From: an uncultured Clostridia bacterium
GTDB taxonomy: Bacteria > Bacillota > Clostridia > Oscillospirales > Oscillospiraceae
DNA: 64,000 nt
Direction: 5' to 3'
Assembly: GCA_947165085.1 (NCBI GenBank)
Contig: CAMUZA010000004.1
Coordinates: 1 to 64,000, forward strand
Below the pieces are notes generated by a model. It had not been told where the DNA came from. It saw only the letters and a list, made by a program, of their open reading frames with translations, and made no database searches. The position numbers and the translations under genes are program-made. Shown here piece after piece: positions 22,658-30,789 of this stretch; positions within the stretch are counted from its first letter, which is position 1, and every line of letters starts with the position of its first letter.

Positions 22658-23620
22658 ATGAAACGGTTGATCATTATTCCACTATTCGTCGTTTTACTTT
22701 GCTGTGCACCGTTTTTCCTTTTTGCCGAGGGGAAGACGGAGACGCCGCAGCCGACACAAAAGCCGGAACAGCCGCAGCCGGAAGCCGCCGCAGGCGAACC
22801 GTTTGACGCGAAGGTGACCCTGCGCGTGCTGACGGAAGGCGGCGTGAAGGAAATGTCGCTGGAAGACTATCTGGTCGGAACGCTGCTGGCGGAAATGCCC
22901 GCGAGCTTCCCGGAAGAAGCGCTCAAGGCGCAGGCGATCGCTTCACGTACCTTCGCGCTGCGCAAGGCGGAGACCGGAAAGCACGTCGGCGCGGACGTCT
23001 GCACAAGCTACGCCTGCTGCCAGGGCTGGACGGCAGACGCAACGACGGAGGAAATCGGACGCATTACGCAGGCTGTCCGTGCAACGGACGGGCTGGTCGT
23101 CACCTACGGCGGCACGCTGATCGACGCAACCTTTTTCTGCTGCACCGGCGGAAAAACAGAATCCTCGCTCGCCGTCTGGGGCAGCGATATCCCCTACCTG
23201 CAGAGCGTGGTCAGTCCCGGCGAGGAGGACGCGCCGCGCTATGAAGACGCCGTAACTTTCAGCGCGGCGGACTTTGCCGAAAAAATCGCGACAGTAGCCC
23301 CGGAAGCAAACCTCTCCGGCTCCCCCGCCAACTGGATCGGTTCCATGGAGCGGACGGAGGGCGGCGGGATCGGCACCGTCTTCATCGGCGGCGCGCCGGT
23401 CAGAGGCACCGCGCTGCGCAGCGCGCTCGGCGTGCGATCGACCGACATGGACTTTGCCGTGACAGACGACGCGATCACCGTCACGACCCACGGCTTCGGT
23501 CACCGCGTCGGCCTAAGCCAGTACGGCGCAAAGGCGATGGCGGAAAGCGGCAGCGATTTCAAGGCGATCCTCGCCCACTACTACCCGGGTACGGAGATAA
23601 AAAAGCTGCTCTGTCCGTAA
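22658..23620 (+). CDS. SpoIID/LytB-domain protein (stage II sporulation protein D family)
   Basis: About 320 residues from ATG 22658, behind AAAGGAG; the longer track start has no site. N-terminal signal/anchor (MKRLIIIPLFVVLLCC...), a Pro/Gln-rich linker, then the SpoIID domain with LLAEMPASFPEEALKAQAIA (the Glu is the catalytic residue of this lytic transglycosylase) and the C-terminal GHRVGLSQYGAKAMA signature. In spore formers SpoIID acts on septal peptidoglycan during engulfment. Members outside the spoIID operon can have other wall roles. Confidence 0.88.
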   Translation: MKRLIIIPLFVVLLCCAPFFLFAEGKTETPQPTQKPEQPQPEAAAGEPFDAKVTLRVLTEGGVKEMSLEDYLVGTLLAEMPASFPEEALKAQAIASRTFALRKAETGKHVGADVCTSYACCQGWTADATTEEIGRITQAVRATDGLVVTYGGTLIDATFFCCTGGKTESSLAVWGSDIPYLQSVVSPGEEDAPRYEDAVTFSAADFAEKIATVAPEANLSGSPANWIGSMERTEGGGIGTVFIGGAPVRGTALRSALGVRSTDMDFAVTDDAITVTTHGFGHRVGLSQYGAKAMAESGSDFKAILAHYYPGTEIKKLLCP

Positions 23621-23634
23621 CAGAGCAGCTTTTT
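23600..23634. terminator. Bidirectional terminator between spoIID-like gene and secG
   Basis: Perfect 13-bp stem AAAAGCTGCTCTG with its complement, with A and T tracts; it serves the two converging genes. Confidence 0.85.
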
Positions 23635-23645
23635 ATGTCGTAAAC

Positions 23646-23891
23646 TTACGCAGCGGTGTAGAGCAGGGAGACAACCAGAGTCAGCAGAACGAACGCCGCT
23701 GCGATCCACTTGGTAATGCTCGCGAGCTTCGCGTCTTTCGTCGCGGCCTTGCCCTTGCCCATATAGCTGTCGGAATTGCCGGTCAGCGCACCCATGCCGC
23801 CTTCCTTGCTGTCCTGCATCGTGATGATCGCAGTGAGAGCAACACAGGAAATGATCTGCATAACCAGAAGAACAATTTTCAAAGCATCCAT
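23646..23891 (-). CDS. secG: Preprotein translocase subunit SecG
   Basis: 81 residues from ATG 23891, preceded by TTTGGAGG. Two transmembrane helices flank a short Gly/Met/Ser-rich cytosolic loop (TMQDSKEGGMGALTGNSDSY) that is typical of SecG. It is an accessory part of the SecYEG channel. Single gene with its own terminator; no rnr/smpB genes beside it, unlike in many Firmicutes. Confidence 0.92.
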   Translation of the reverse strand: MDALKIVLLVMQIISCVALTAIITMQDSKEGGMGALTGNSDSYMGKGKAATKDAKLASITKWIAAAFVLLTLVVSLLYTAA

Positions 23892-24027
23892 GATAACCTC
23901 CAAAGTATGCCGCGCTTACGGCCGACGGCTCGCCGGAATCAAGTTCTTTCGAACGGATTTTTACACAGTACTCAAGATTTTACCACAAAGCGTGGAAGAT
24001 TTCAAGCACTATTTTTGATTTTTCGGA

Positions 24028-25149
24028 TTATTTTGTCACCCAGTTACCCGTCGCCAGACAGGTCAGGTAGGCATTGATAAATCCGTCGATATTGCCGTCC
24101 ATGACCGCGTTGATATTGGTGTTCTCGAAGCCGGTGCGGGTGTCCTTCGCCAGCGTATAGGGCATGAAGACGTAGGAGCGGATCTGGCTGCCCCATTCGA
24201 TCTTCTGCTGCACGCCCTTGATGTCGGAAATCTTCTCCAGATGCTCGCGCTCCTTGATCTCGATCAGCTTCGAACGCAGCATGCGCATACAGGTCTCGCG
24301 GTTCTGGAACTGGTCGCGCTGCGTCTGGCAGGAGACAACGATGCCGGTCGGCTTGTGGATCAGGCGAACGGCGGATGAGGTTTTGTTGATGTGCTGCCCG
24401 CCTGCGCCGGAGGAGCGGTAGACCTGCATTTCGATGTCCTCGGGGCGGATCTCAACCTCGACGTCGTCTGTGATCTCAGGGATGACCTCGACCGCAGAGA
24501 AGGAGGTGTGCCGTCTGCCCGCCGCGTCGAACGGCGAGATGCGCACCAGACGGTGCACGCCGTTTTCGCCCTTGAGGAAGCCGTAGGCGTTCTCGCCCTC
24601 AATCATGATGTCCGCAGACTTGAGTCCGGCCTCGTCGCCGTCCAGATAGTCCAGGATCTTATAGGTATAGCCGTGCGCCTCCGCCCAGCGCGTATACATG
24701 CGGTAGAGCATGTAGCACCAGTCCTGCGCCTCGGTGCCGCCCGCGCCGGCATGGAAGGACAGAAGGGCGTTGTTGCCGTCGTACTCGCCCGTGAGCAGCG
24801 TCTCCAGGCGCGCCTCCTCCATGTCCTTTTCAAGCTTTGCGTAGCCCTCGGTCAGCTCGGGGAGCATGGAGTCGTCATTCTCCTCCAGCGCCATTTCGCA
24901 GATCGTCATAAGGTCGTCCCAAGAGGCTTTCATTGCGTGGAACTTGTCGCGCTTGCCTTCCAGCGTCTTCGTGCGCATGACCGCCTTCTGCGAGCGGGCG
25001 GGATCGTCCCAGAAGCCGGGCGCCTCCGCCATGGCGTGCAGACGCTCTAATTCGTCCAGCGAGGACTGCGGCAGGAACGCCGCCTCCAGCTCGTCCAGCT
25101 TCGGCTTCAGGTCGTTCAGTTTCACCTTGTATTCTTCAAATTCAATCAT
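24028..25149 (-). CDS. prfB: Peptide chain release factor 2
   Basis: 373 residues. It has the RF2 features: SPF tripeptide in RISPFDAAGRRHTSF (UGA/UAA recognition) and GAGGQHINKTSSAVR (GGQ, peptidyl-tRNA hydrolysis). The reading frame is continuous from MIEFEEYKVKL to the end, with no in-frame UGA near codon 25, so the autoregulatory programmed frameshift found in many prfB genes is absent here. GGAG lies upstream of the start. It acts in translation termination on the ribosome. Confidence 0.95.
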   Translation of the reverse strand: MIEFEEYKVKLNDLKPKLDELEAAFLPQSSLDELERLHAMAEAPGFWDDPARSQKAVMRTKTLEGKRDKFHAMKASWDDLMTICEMALEENDDSMLPELTEGYAKLEKDMEEARLETLLTGEYDGNNALLSFHAGAGGTEAQDWCYMLYRMYTRWAEAHGYTYKILDYLDGDEAGLKSADIMIEGENAYGFLKGENGVHRLVRISPFDAAGRRHTSFSAVEVIPEITDDVEVEIRPEDIEMQVYRSSGAGGQHINKTSSAVRLIHKPTGIVVSCQTQRDQFQNRETCMRMLRSKLIEIKEREHLEKISDIKGVQQKIEWGSQIRSYVFMPYTLAKDTRTGFENTNINAVMDGNIDGFINAYLTCLATGNWVTK

Positions 25150-25278
25150 CGCAGTTGCTCCGTTACAAAATTTTCCTCATACAGTATACCCGAAGAAGAC
25201 GCTTCTGTAAAGAGCATTTTTCAAAGAAACGGGCGTGTTGCTGGACGAATCATTTTCAACCCGCCCATTTTTGCGCCG

Positions 25279-25530
25279 TCAGCGGCGGAACAGTCCGCGC
25301 TTTTGATACGGCTCGACGGAAACGGAAACAAACGTGTAGCCTGTGTCCGCGATCGCTTTTTTCAGCATTTCCAACTCTATAATGTTTTCACTGAGGAAGG
25401 TCGCTTCTCCATGTTTTCTGGAAGCCGTGACCTTCTTTGCCTCCGGGAACACCCTGCGGATCGTGTCGCAGATATGCGCCTCGCACATCCCGCACATCAT
25501 CCCGTCGATTTTTACGGTGATATGATTCAT
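25279..25530 (-). CDS. Heavy-metal-associated (HMA) domain protein, CopZ-like
   Basis: 83 residues. The N-terminal HMA fold shows the metal-binding motif GMMCGMCEAH (CxxC) near residue 13. The C-terminal end is basic (EPYQKRGLFRR) and unusual for simple CopZ proteins. The gene starts 9 bp after the FtsX-permease stop with GAGAGG upstream, so it is the third gene of that operon. It may sense or deliver a metal in connection with the transporter; the metal is unknown. Confidence 0.82.
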   Translation of the reverse strand: MNHITVKIDGMMCGMCEAHICDTIRRVFPEAKKVTASRKHGEATFLSENIIELEMLKKAIADTGYTFVSVSVEPYQKRGLFRR

Positions 25531-25539
25531 AGCATCCTC

Positions 25540-27927
25540 TCATTCTGCGTTCTTTAACGCTTCAACCATGTCGATTTTCTTGTTTTTCCGCGCGACCATC
25601 CAGCCGACGAGCAGTGATACGCCAAAGGTCAGCAGAATCGAGACGGCATAGGTCATTGGTCCGAGCATCAGTTTCAGCTCATATTCCGCGGCAAGCGCGG
25701 AAAGCATCCACTGCAGCGTTCCCAGACCTGCGGGAAGACCAAGCACAACGCCGATCACGGTCAGCCAGATATTCTGAGAGATCAGCAGCTTCCCGATCTT
25801 TCTGCTGCGGAAGCCGAGCACCTTCAGCGTCGCAAGCTCTCTTGAACGCTCGACGTAGCTCATCACGCCGAGGTTGTACAGCACCACGATCCCGAGAAGT
25901 ACGGCGGCAACGACAAGAATCAGCACCATGCTGTCCATGATCTGCACGAAGCTGCCGAAGCTGTCCATGAGCTGGCGCTTGTCCTGCTTGCCGGAGATCA
26001 GCTCAGACGAAGGAATATCACTCGATTCCTTTTCGGTGTAAACTGCGGAGACATTGTAGGGGATCCCCAGCTCATCGGCTACTTTGTCGGTCATCGTGAT
26101 GCTTTCTGTCATGATCGAGCGGTGATAGCCGACGACCTTCACGCGATAGATCTCCTCGCTCCCGTAGGGTGAGAAGGTTATGTATTCTCCGATTTTCGCT
26201 CTGTCGGCAAGCCGCAGGCAAAGATAGGCGCCGTCATCGCGCAGGTCGATCGGCGCGTTGCTCTCGTCGATCACGCTGAATCGGCCTTTGTCGTTGTGGA
26301 CGATATTGAGCGTGACGGTGTCCCCGTCAATGCTGACGCCGGTATAGCTCTCCCAGTCGCCGTCAAGCGTTTCGATCAGTTGTTCCGCCTTCGCAAGCCC
26401 GGTGTTTTCAACCAGATTTACCTTCGTCGCGTAGTGGGAAACGCCGTTGTCCAGCAGATCGAGGAAGCCCGCCATCGTGTCACGCATGCCGAGACCGCCA
26501 ACGAGAAGGATCATACAACCGACGATCCCGACGAGCGTCATGGCAAAGCGGCTCTTGTGCCGCATCAGGTCGCGGATATTCCATTTGGTCGCGAAGTCCA
26601 ACTGCTCAAAGAGCCAAAGCTTTTCAAAAGCTGTTTTCTTGATCTTTTTGGGCGTGTATGGCCGCAGCGCGTCGGCGGCAGTGCCTTTGAGCTGCGCACG
26701 CACCGACAGGAAGCTGATCAGCGCGAGCAGTACAACCGTCCCCGCGATGACCGGCCAGCAAAAGGCGGGCGTCGCCGCCGTCCAGTCCGGCATATCGAAG
26801 TAGGTTCCCATCATGCCGTTTTCGCTCATGACCGCCTTGCAGACGAAGTAGCCGAGCAGTGCGCCGAACGCTGCGCCGACAAGACCGATGAACAGACCGT
26901 AGAAGGAGTAATGGAGCAGGATCGTCCGGTTTTTGAAGCCGAGCGCTTTCAAAACGCCGATCTGCGTCTTCTCCTTTGTGGCGATGCGATGCATTGTCGT
27001 GACCATCGTGAGAATTGCGATTGCAAGGAAGAGCACCGGCAAAATCGAACCCATCGCTTTTCCTTCCGTTGCCTCTCCCATCGCCTCCTGATAGACGACA
27101 TGATCGTCCTTCGGCACGACCATGAGCGTTTTGCCGAGCGCTTCCTTTGCCGCCTCCTCCAACGCAGGCTTCTCCATTGCGGAGCGAAGGTTGATCTGCG
27201 CAAAGGCATGGTCCACCGCTTCCTCAAGCATTTCGTCCGACAGCGCAGCTTCTGCTTGTTTTTTTGCCGTTTCTGCCGGAACGCCCGCCTGCTGCATTCC
27301 CTCGGCGATATTTCGAAGCAGCTTTTCGCGCAGAATGGCGCGCAGCTTTGCCGGAGAAATGTACGCAAAGCCGAACGTCGAGTAGTCAGGCATCAACTGA
27401 TTGCTGTCGGCAAGGCAGATCATGTGCTCGCCCGCCTTGATCAGCCCGACGACCTCCCCTTTGATTTCCATGCCCTGAAATTCCAGCGTAAGCGTATCGC
27501 CAAGGGCAATGTCATTCAGTTTTGCAAACTTGTCGGACAGCCAGATCCCATCGCCTGCTTCGTCGTATTCGCTGCCGCTTATCAGCGCAAAGGTCGAAAC
27601 AGTGTAGTTTTCCGAAACGTCGAGCGCCAGCGCCTTTTTGCTGTCGCCCTTGAGCTCGAGATTGACGGACAGATAGCGCGTTGCAGCGTCTACGCCGTCA
27701 ATCGAGGCGATTTTTTCAAGCTCGTCCTTTGTAAAGCCGGTTTCGGAATAAAGTCTGTAGTCGGCGTATTTTGTATCGCTGAAAAAGTGCGAGGTGTCAT
27801 ATTCGATTGTCTTCCATTCCATATTGAAGCCGAGGAAGATACCGATCCCCAACGTCATCATGACGATCATGGAAATAAACTGCGCCTTGTAGCTCCACGC
27901 GGTACGCAGCAGCTTTCTGACCAGCAT
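25540..27927 (-). CDS. ABC transporter permease, FtsX/MacB type
   Basis: About 795 residues with two FtsX-like modules. An N-terminal helix and a large extracytoplasmic domain (about 40-290) are followed by three helices, then a second extracytoplasmic domain and three C-terminal helices ending LVGWMVARKNKKIDMVEALK. The start at ATG 27927 overlaps the ATPase stop (TGATG), so the two are coupled. Such pairs use ATP mechanically to export or expel lipids, lipoproteins or antimicrobial peptides. The substrate is not evident. Confidence 0.88.
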   Translation of the reverse strand: MLVRKLLRTAWSYKAQFISMIVMMTLGIGIFLGFNMEWKTIEYDTSHFFSDTKYADYRLYSETGFTKDELEKIASIDGVDAATRYLSVNLELKGDSKKALALDVSENYTVSTFALISGSEYDEAGDGIWLSDKFAKLNDIALGDTLTLEFQGMEIKGEVVGLIKAGEHMICLADSNQLMPDYSTFGFAYISPAKLRAILREKLLRNIAEGMQQAGVPAETAKKQAEAALSDEMLEEAVDHAFAQINLRSAMEKPALEEAAKEALGKTLMVVPKDDHVVYQEAMGEATEGKAMGSILPVLFLAIAILTMVTTMHRIATKEKTQIGVLKALGFKNRTILLHYSFYGLFIGLVGAAFGALLGYFVCKAVMSENGMMGTYFDMPDWTAATPAFCWPVIAGTVVLLALISFLSVRAQLKGTAADALRPYTPKKIKKTAFEKLWLFEQLDFATKWNIRDLMRHKSRFAMTLVGIVGCMILLVGGLGMRDTMAGFLDLLDNGVSHYATKVNLVENTGLAKAEQLIETLDGDWESYTGVSIDGDTVTLNIVHNDKGRFSVIDESNAPIDLRDDGAYLCLRLADRAKIGEYITFSPYGSEEIYRVKVVGYHRSIMTESITMTDKVADELGIPYNVSAVYTEKESSDIPSSELISGKQDKRQLMDSFGSFVQIMDSMVLILVVAAVLLGIVVLYNLGVMSYVERSRELATLKVLGFRSRKIGKLLISQNIWLTVIGVVLGLPAGLGTLQWMLSALAAEYELKLMLGPMTYAVSILLTFGVSLLVGWMVARKNKKIDMVEALKNAE

Positions 27928-28628
27928 CACCACTCCACCTCGTCGGCGGAAAGCGGACTATCCTGCTCTTCAATCGAGCGGATCTTTCCGTTCTTGACGC
28001 GAATCACGACGTCTGCCATTTTCGCGATGTTCTGATTGTGCGTGACAATTACGATAGTCTTGCCGTAGTTTTTCGCCATGTCGAGCAGGAGCTTGAGCAC
28101 CATCACGCCGGTCTCGGAATCGAGCGCGCCGGTCGGCTCGTCGCAGAGCAGTATCTTCGGATTCTTGCACAGTGCGCGGGCGATCGAGATGCGCTGCTGC
28201 TCGCCGCCGGAAAGCTCCGCCGGAAAATTATTGCGGTGATCGAGAAGTCCGACCCTGCCGATCATATCCTCGGCGTCGAGCGCGTTTTTCGAGATTTCGG
28301 AAACAAGCCTGACGTTTTCATAGACCGTCAGCGTCGGGATCAAGTTGTAAAACTGGAACACAAAGCCGACCGTGGACGCACGATAATCGGCAAGCTCGTT
28401 GTCGCTCAGCTTAGAGATATCCTTGCCGGAAACGGTGATTGTTCCCTCGTTTGGGCTGTCCAGACCGCCGAGGAGATTGAGCAGGGTGCTTTTCCCGGCG
28501 CCGGATGGACCGAGAATCACGACGAACTTGCCCTCATCCAGAGTAAAACTGACATGGTCAAGCGCCCGCAGCTCATGCTCGCCGCTGGTGTAAATTTTTG
28601 ATACGTTTTCAAATTGTACGATTGCCAT
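27927..28628 (-). CDS. ABC transporter ATP-binding protein (MacB/LolD type)
   Basis: 233 residues with Walker [13 protein letters not shown] near 40, Q-loop FQFYNL, signature [15 protein letters not shown] and Walker [13 protein letters not shown]. It powers the FtsX-type permease encoded next. Start ATG 28628 with GGAGGGG upstream. It is the first gene of a three-gene operon (ATPase, permease, HMA protein), behind a strong promoter overlapped by palindromes. Confidence 0.94.
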   Translation of the reverse strand: MAIVQFENVSKIYTSGEHELRALDHVSFTLDEGKFVVILGPSGAGKSTLLNLLGGLDSPNEGTITVSGKDISKLSDNELADYRASTVGFVFQFYNLIPTLTVYENVRLVSEISKNALDAEDMIGRVGLLDHRNNFPAELSGGEQQRISIARALCKNPKILLCDEPTGALDSETGVMVLKLLLDMAKNYGKTIVIVTHNQNIAKMADVVIRVKNGKIRSIEEQDSPLSADEVEW

Positions 28629-28647
28629 TATTCCCCTCCGGTTTAAC

Positions 28648-28663
28648 GTTAGCCTTTGCTAAC
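28648..28663. promoter_or_regulatory. Palindrome GTTAGC-N4-GCTAAC, leader copy
   Basis: Perfect inverted repeat a few bases upstream of the ATPase ribosome site, the same half-sites as the promoter copy 68 bp away. Probably a second operator for the same regulator. Confidence 0.6.
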
Positions 28664-28713
28664 CTCTGTGTCAAAAAAGAACGCGCAGGTTCTTTTGCGC
28701 GGCTTCCATCATT

Positions 28714-28733
28714 TAGTTAGCTTTCGCTAACTA
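28714..28733. promoter_or_regulatory. Palindrome GTTAGC-N4-GCTAAC, promoter copy
   Basis: A 20-bp palindrome (TAGTTAGC...GCTAACTA) directly downstream of the -10 box of the ABC operon promoter. The position is that of a repressor operator. The regulator gene is not in the neighbourhood. Confidence 0.65.
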
Positions 28734-28761
28734 CTATAGCACACGATCTGTGGTTTGTCAA
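28733..28761 (-). promoter_or_regulatory. Promoter of the ABC-HMA operon
   Basis: Minus strand TTGACA (28756-28761), 17 bp, TATAGT (28733-28738). Confidence 0.75.
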
Positions 28762-28780
28762 CATCCAATATGGAGGAAAA

Positions 28781-28808
28781 GCGGGGCGGCTAAAATAAGC
28801 CGCCCCGC
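28781..28808 (-). terminator. Terminator of the SLH phosphatase gene
   Basis: GCGGGGCGGCT hairpin followed on the minus strand by CTTTTCC, 22 bp past the stop of the gene ending at 28830. Confidence 0.75.
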
Positions 28809-28829
28809 TTGGGTTGCGATTCGGTATGA

Positions 28830-30554
28830 TTATTCTCCGGGAGGATCGGGAAATCTATAGTTGAGAATCTTCGCCGCCTGCGCGCGCGTGCAGAAGCCGT
28901 CCGGCTCGAAGGTCGTCGGCGTCATGCCGTTGACTCTGCCGCTTGCCTTCGCCCACAGGACCGCGTCATAGTACCACGTGCCTTCCTTGACGTCGTCAAA
29001 GCCCGCATCCGCTTTGATATCAGGCTCGTTTGCCTTGCGGAAGAGGATGGTAACGAGCTGCGCTCTGGTGATGTTTTCATCCGGCGCAAAGGTCGTCGGC
29101 GTCATGCCCTTGACAAGGCCCTTCTCCTCTGCCCACGCAACTGCCGTTGCATACCATGCGTTGGCCTTGACATCGGTGAAGCTCGCGGGCTTCTCGACCT
29201 CGGGCTCGCCCGCCATGCGGTACAGGAGGACGGCAATCTGCGCTCTGGTCAGCTTACCCTCCGGTTCGAAGGTGGTCGGGGTCATGCCCTGAATAACGCC
29301 GATCTTCACCATGTCGACAACATGGGTAAAGAACCAGTCGTCACCCTTCACATCGGTGAACGGATTGGGATTGCCGAGGTGCTCTCTCAGTGCGGCAATC
29401 TCCTCGCTCTTCAGACCGATCTTCTTCAGGTACTCGATCGCTTCCGCAGCAAGGTCGGCAGTCGCCAGATCATCAACGCCGAACGCGGTCTGGAGGGTCT
29501 TGACGATGTTGGAATTTGCGATCGCCCAATAGCGCTCATCGCCGAACTGCTTCACACCGTAGTAGTTGTAATAGGTGACCATGTAATCCTTGACGACCTC
29601 GTCGGCGCTTGCGCCCATCAGGCACTCGAGCAGCGCGGCAACGAAGCCGGCGCGATCCTTGCCCTCGGTGCAGTGGAAGTAGTAGGTACCCTCATTCTCA
29701 GCGAAGAAGCGCAGCCCGTCTGCCAGACCCGCCTTGAAATCGTCGGAGGTGAAGTCGACGCCGAGGTTGAGGTAGACGACCTTCTGTCCGGAATAATAGG
29801 TCTCGTTGTAGCCCTCGTATGCCTTTGCAATTTCCTCGGAGTCGGCGAGGTTCATGATGACCGTGACGCCCGCTTCCTTGAGCGCGGCGTCCGCGTAGGT
29901 ATTTCTGCCGATCTCGGGGTTAATGGGGCTGGAGCCGCGATACAGATGATCGCCCATGCCGGTCGTGGTGACCTGACGGAAGTTTGCAAATTCGGCGTCG
30001 GTCAGATCGGCGTAGTCCTCGCGGTTGTTCGTTCTGACAAGGCGGTGCATCGCCAGCTCCGCCGCATAGCCCTGCGCCTCCTTGAGCTCGAAGGTGACCT
30101 CGACGGGGAACTCCACGCCTTCCTTCGCGGTAATCGTATAAGTGCCGGTCTCCGCGTCCTTGACGATATCGACCAGACCGTAGGTGGAGCCGAAGTTGCC
30201 CATGTTGATCGCGAGCTCGATGTAGCCGCCTGCGTTGATCTTGATCATCGGGGTGCCGGAGTCTACGTCGGAATAGTTTGTGCCGACGGGCAGATCAAGA
30301 GACTGATCCAGAAACTTCACGGTGACGATGTCGCCCTCCCGGAAGCCGAAGCCATTGTCCTCGGTGCCGGTAAAGTGATCCGACGTGCAGTCGGTATAGG
30401 TGTTGCCGTACTTGCTGAAGGAGACGTTCAGCTCCGTGCCGACGATGGTGACCTTGCCATCCCACGGAGCGTCTTCTGCAAAGACCGTTGGGAGCACCGA
30501 CAGGATCATACAGATGGTAAGAAGCACGGCAAGGATGCAGGATACTTTCTTCAT
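28830..30554 (-). CDS. Secreted tyrosine-phosphatase-like protein with SLH repeats
   Basis: 574 residues. Signal peptide MKKVSCILAVLLTICMILSV...FA, then an unrecognised beta-rich domain (to about 160). Next comes a Y_phosphatase3-type domain with the P-loop HCTEGKDRAGF near residue 293, in which Cys and Arg occupy catalytic positions. Three SLH repeats follow (FTDVKGDDWFFTHVVDM, then two with FTDVKANAWYATA-like starts). It should be wall-anchored and dephosphorylate an extracellular phosphoester, protein or small molecule. First of four SLH genes in a row, each with its own promoter and terminator. Confidence 0.88.
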   Translation of the reverse strand: MKKVSCILAVLLTICMILSVLPTVFAEDAPWDGKVTIVGTELNVSFSKYGNTYTDCTSDHFTGTEDNGFGFREGDIVTVKFLDQSLDLPVGTNYSDVDSGTPMIKINAGGYIELAINMGNFGSTYGLVDIVKDAETGTYTITAKEGVEFPVEVTFELKEAQGYAAELAMHRLVRTNNREDYADLTDAEFANFRQVTTTGMGDHLYRGSSPINPEIGRNTYADAALKEAGVTVIMNLADSEEIAKAYEGYNETYYSGQKVVYLNLGVDFTSDDFKAGLADGLRFFAENEGTYYFHCTEGKDRAGFVAALLECLMGASADEVVKDYMVTYYNYYGVKQFGDERYWAIANSNIVKTLQTAFGVDDLATADLAAEAIEYLKKIGLKSEEIAALREHLGNPNPFTDVKGDDWFFTHVVDMVKIGVIQGMTPTTFEPEGKLTRAQIAVLLYRMAGEPEVEKPASFTDVKANAWYATAVAWAEEKGLVKGMTPTTFAPDENITRAQLVTILFRKANEPDIKADAGFDDVKEGTWYYDAVLWAKASGRVNGMTPTTFEPDGFCTRAQAAKILNYRFPDPPGE

Positions 30555-30601
30555 ATACCATTCTCCTTTACAAAAATAATTTCGGGTGTTTGCCCAAGTT
30601 C

Positions 30602-30630
30602 ATTATACTCCTGTTTTTGTGCCTTGTCCA
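30602..30630 (-). promoter_or_regulatory. Promoter of the SLH phosphatase gene
   Basis: Minus strand TGGACA, 17 bp, TATAAT. The TGGAC -35 box is shared with the two other SLH gene promoters at 34747 and 39270. Confidence 0.7.
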
Positions 30631-30726
30631 TACGCGCCGGCGTAGCCGCGCCGCTTTTCGTCGCTTTGCATAAGTTTGAGCAGGAGAATTGAGCGAAATC
30701 ACCTTTTGCGAAACAGCGTATAAAAA

Positions 30727-30751
30727 CGGGGCGGCTCGTTGAGCCGCCCCG
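30727..30751 (-). terminator. Terminator of the SLH 5'-nucleotidase gene
   Basis: Perfect stem CGGGGCGGCTC/GAGCCGCCCCG followed on the minus strand by TTTTTA. Confidence 0.8.
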
Positions 30752-30789
30752 CCAAAACTAACGGTTGCTGTATTCAGGGATCGTGCGTT

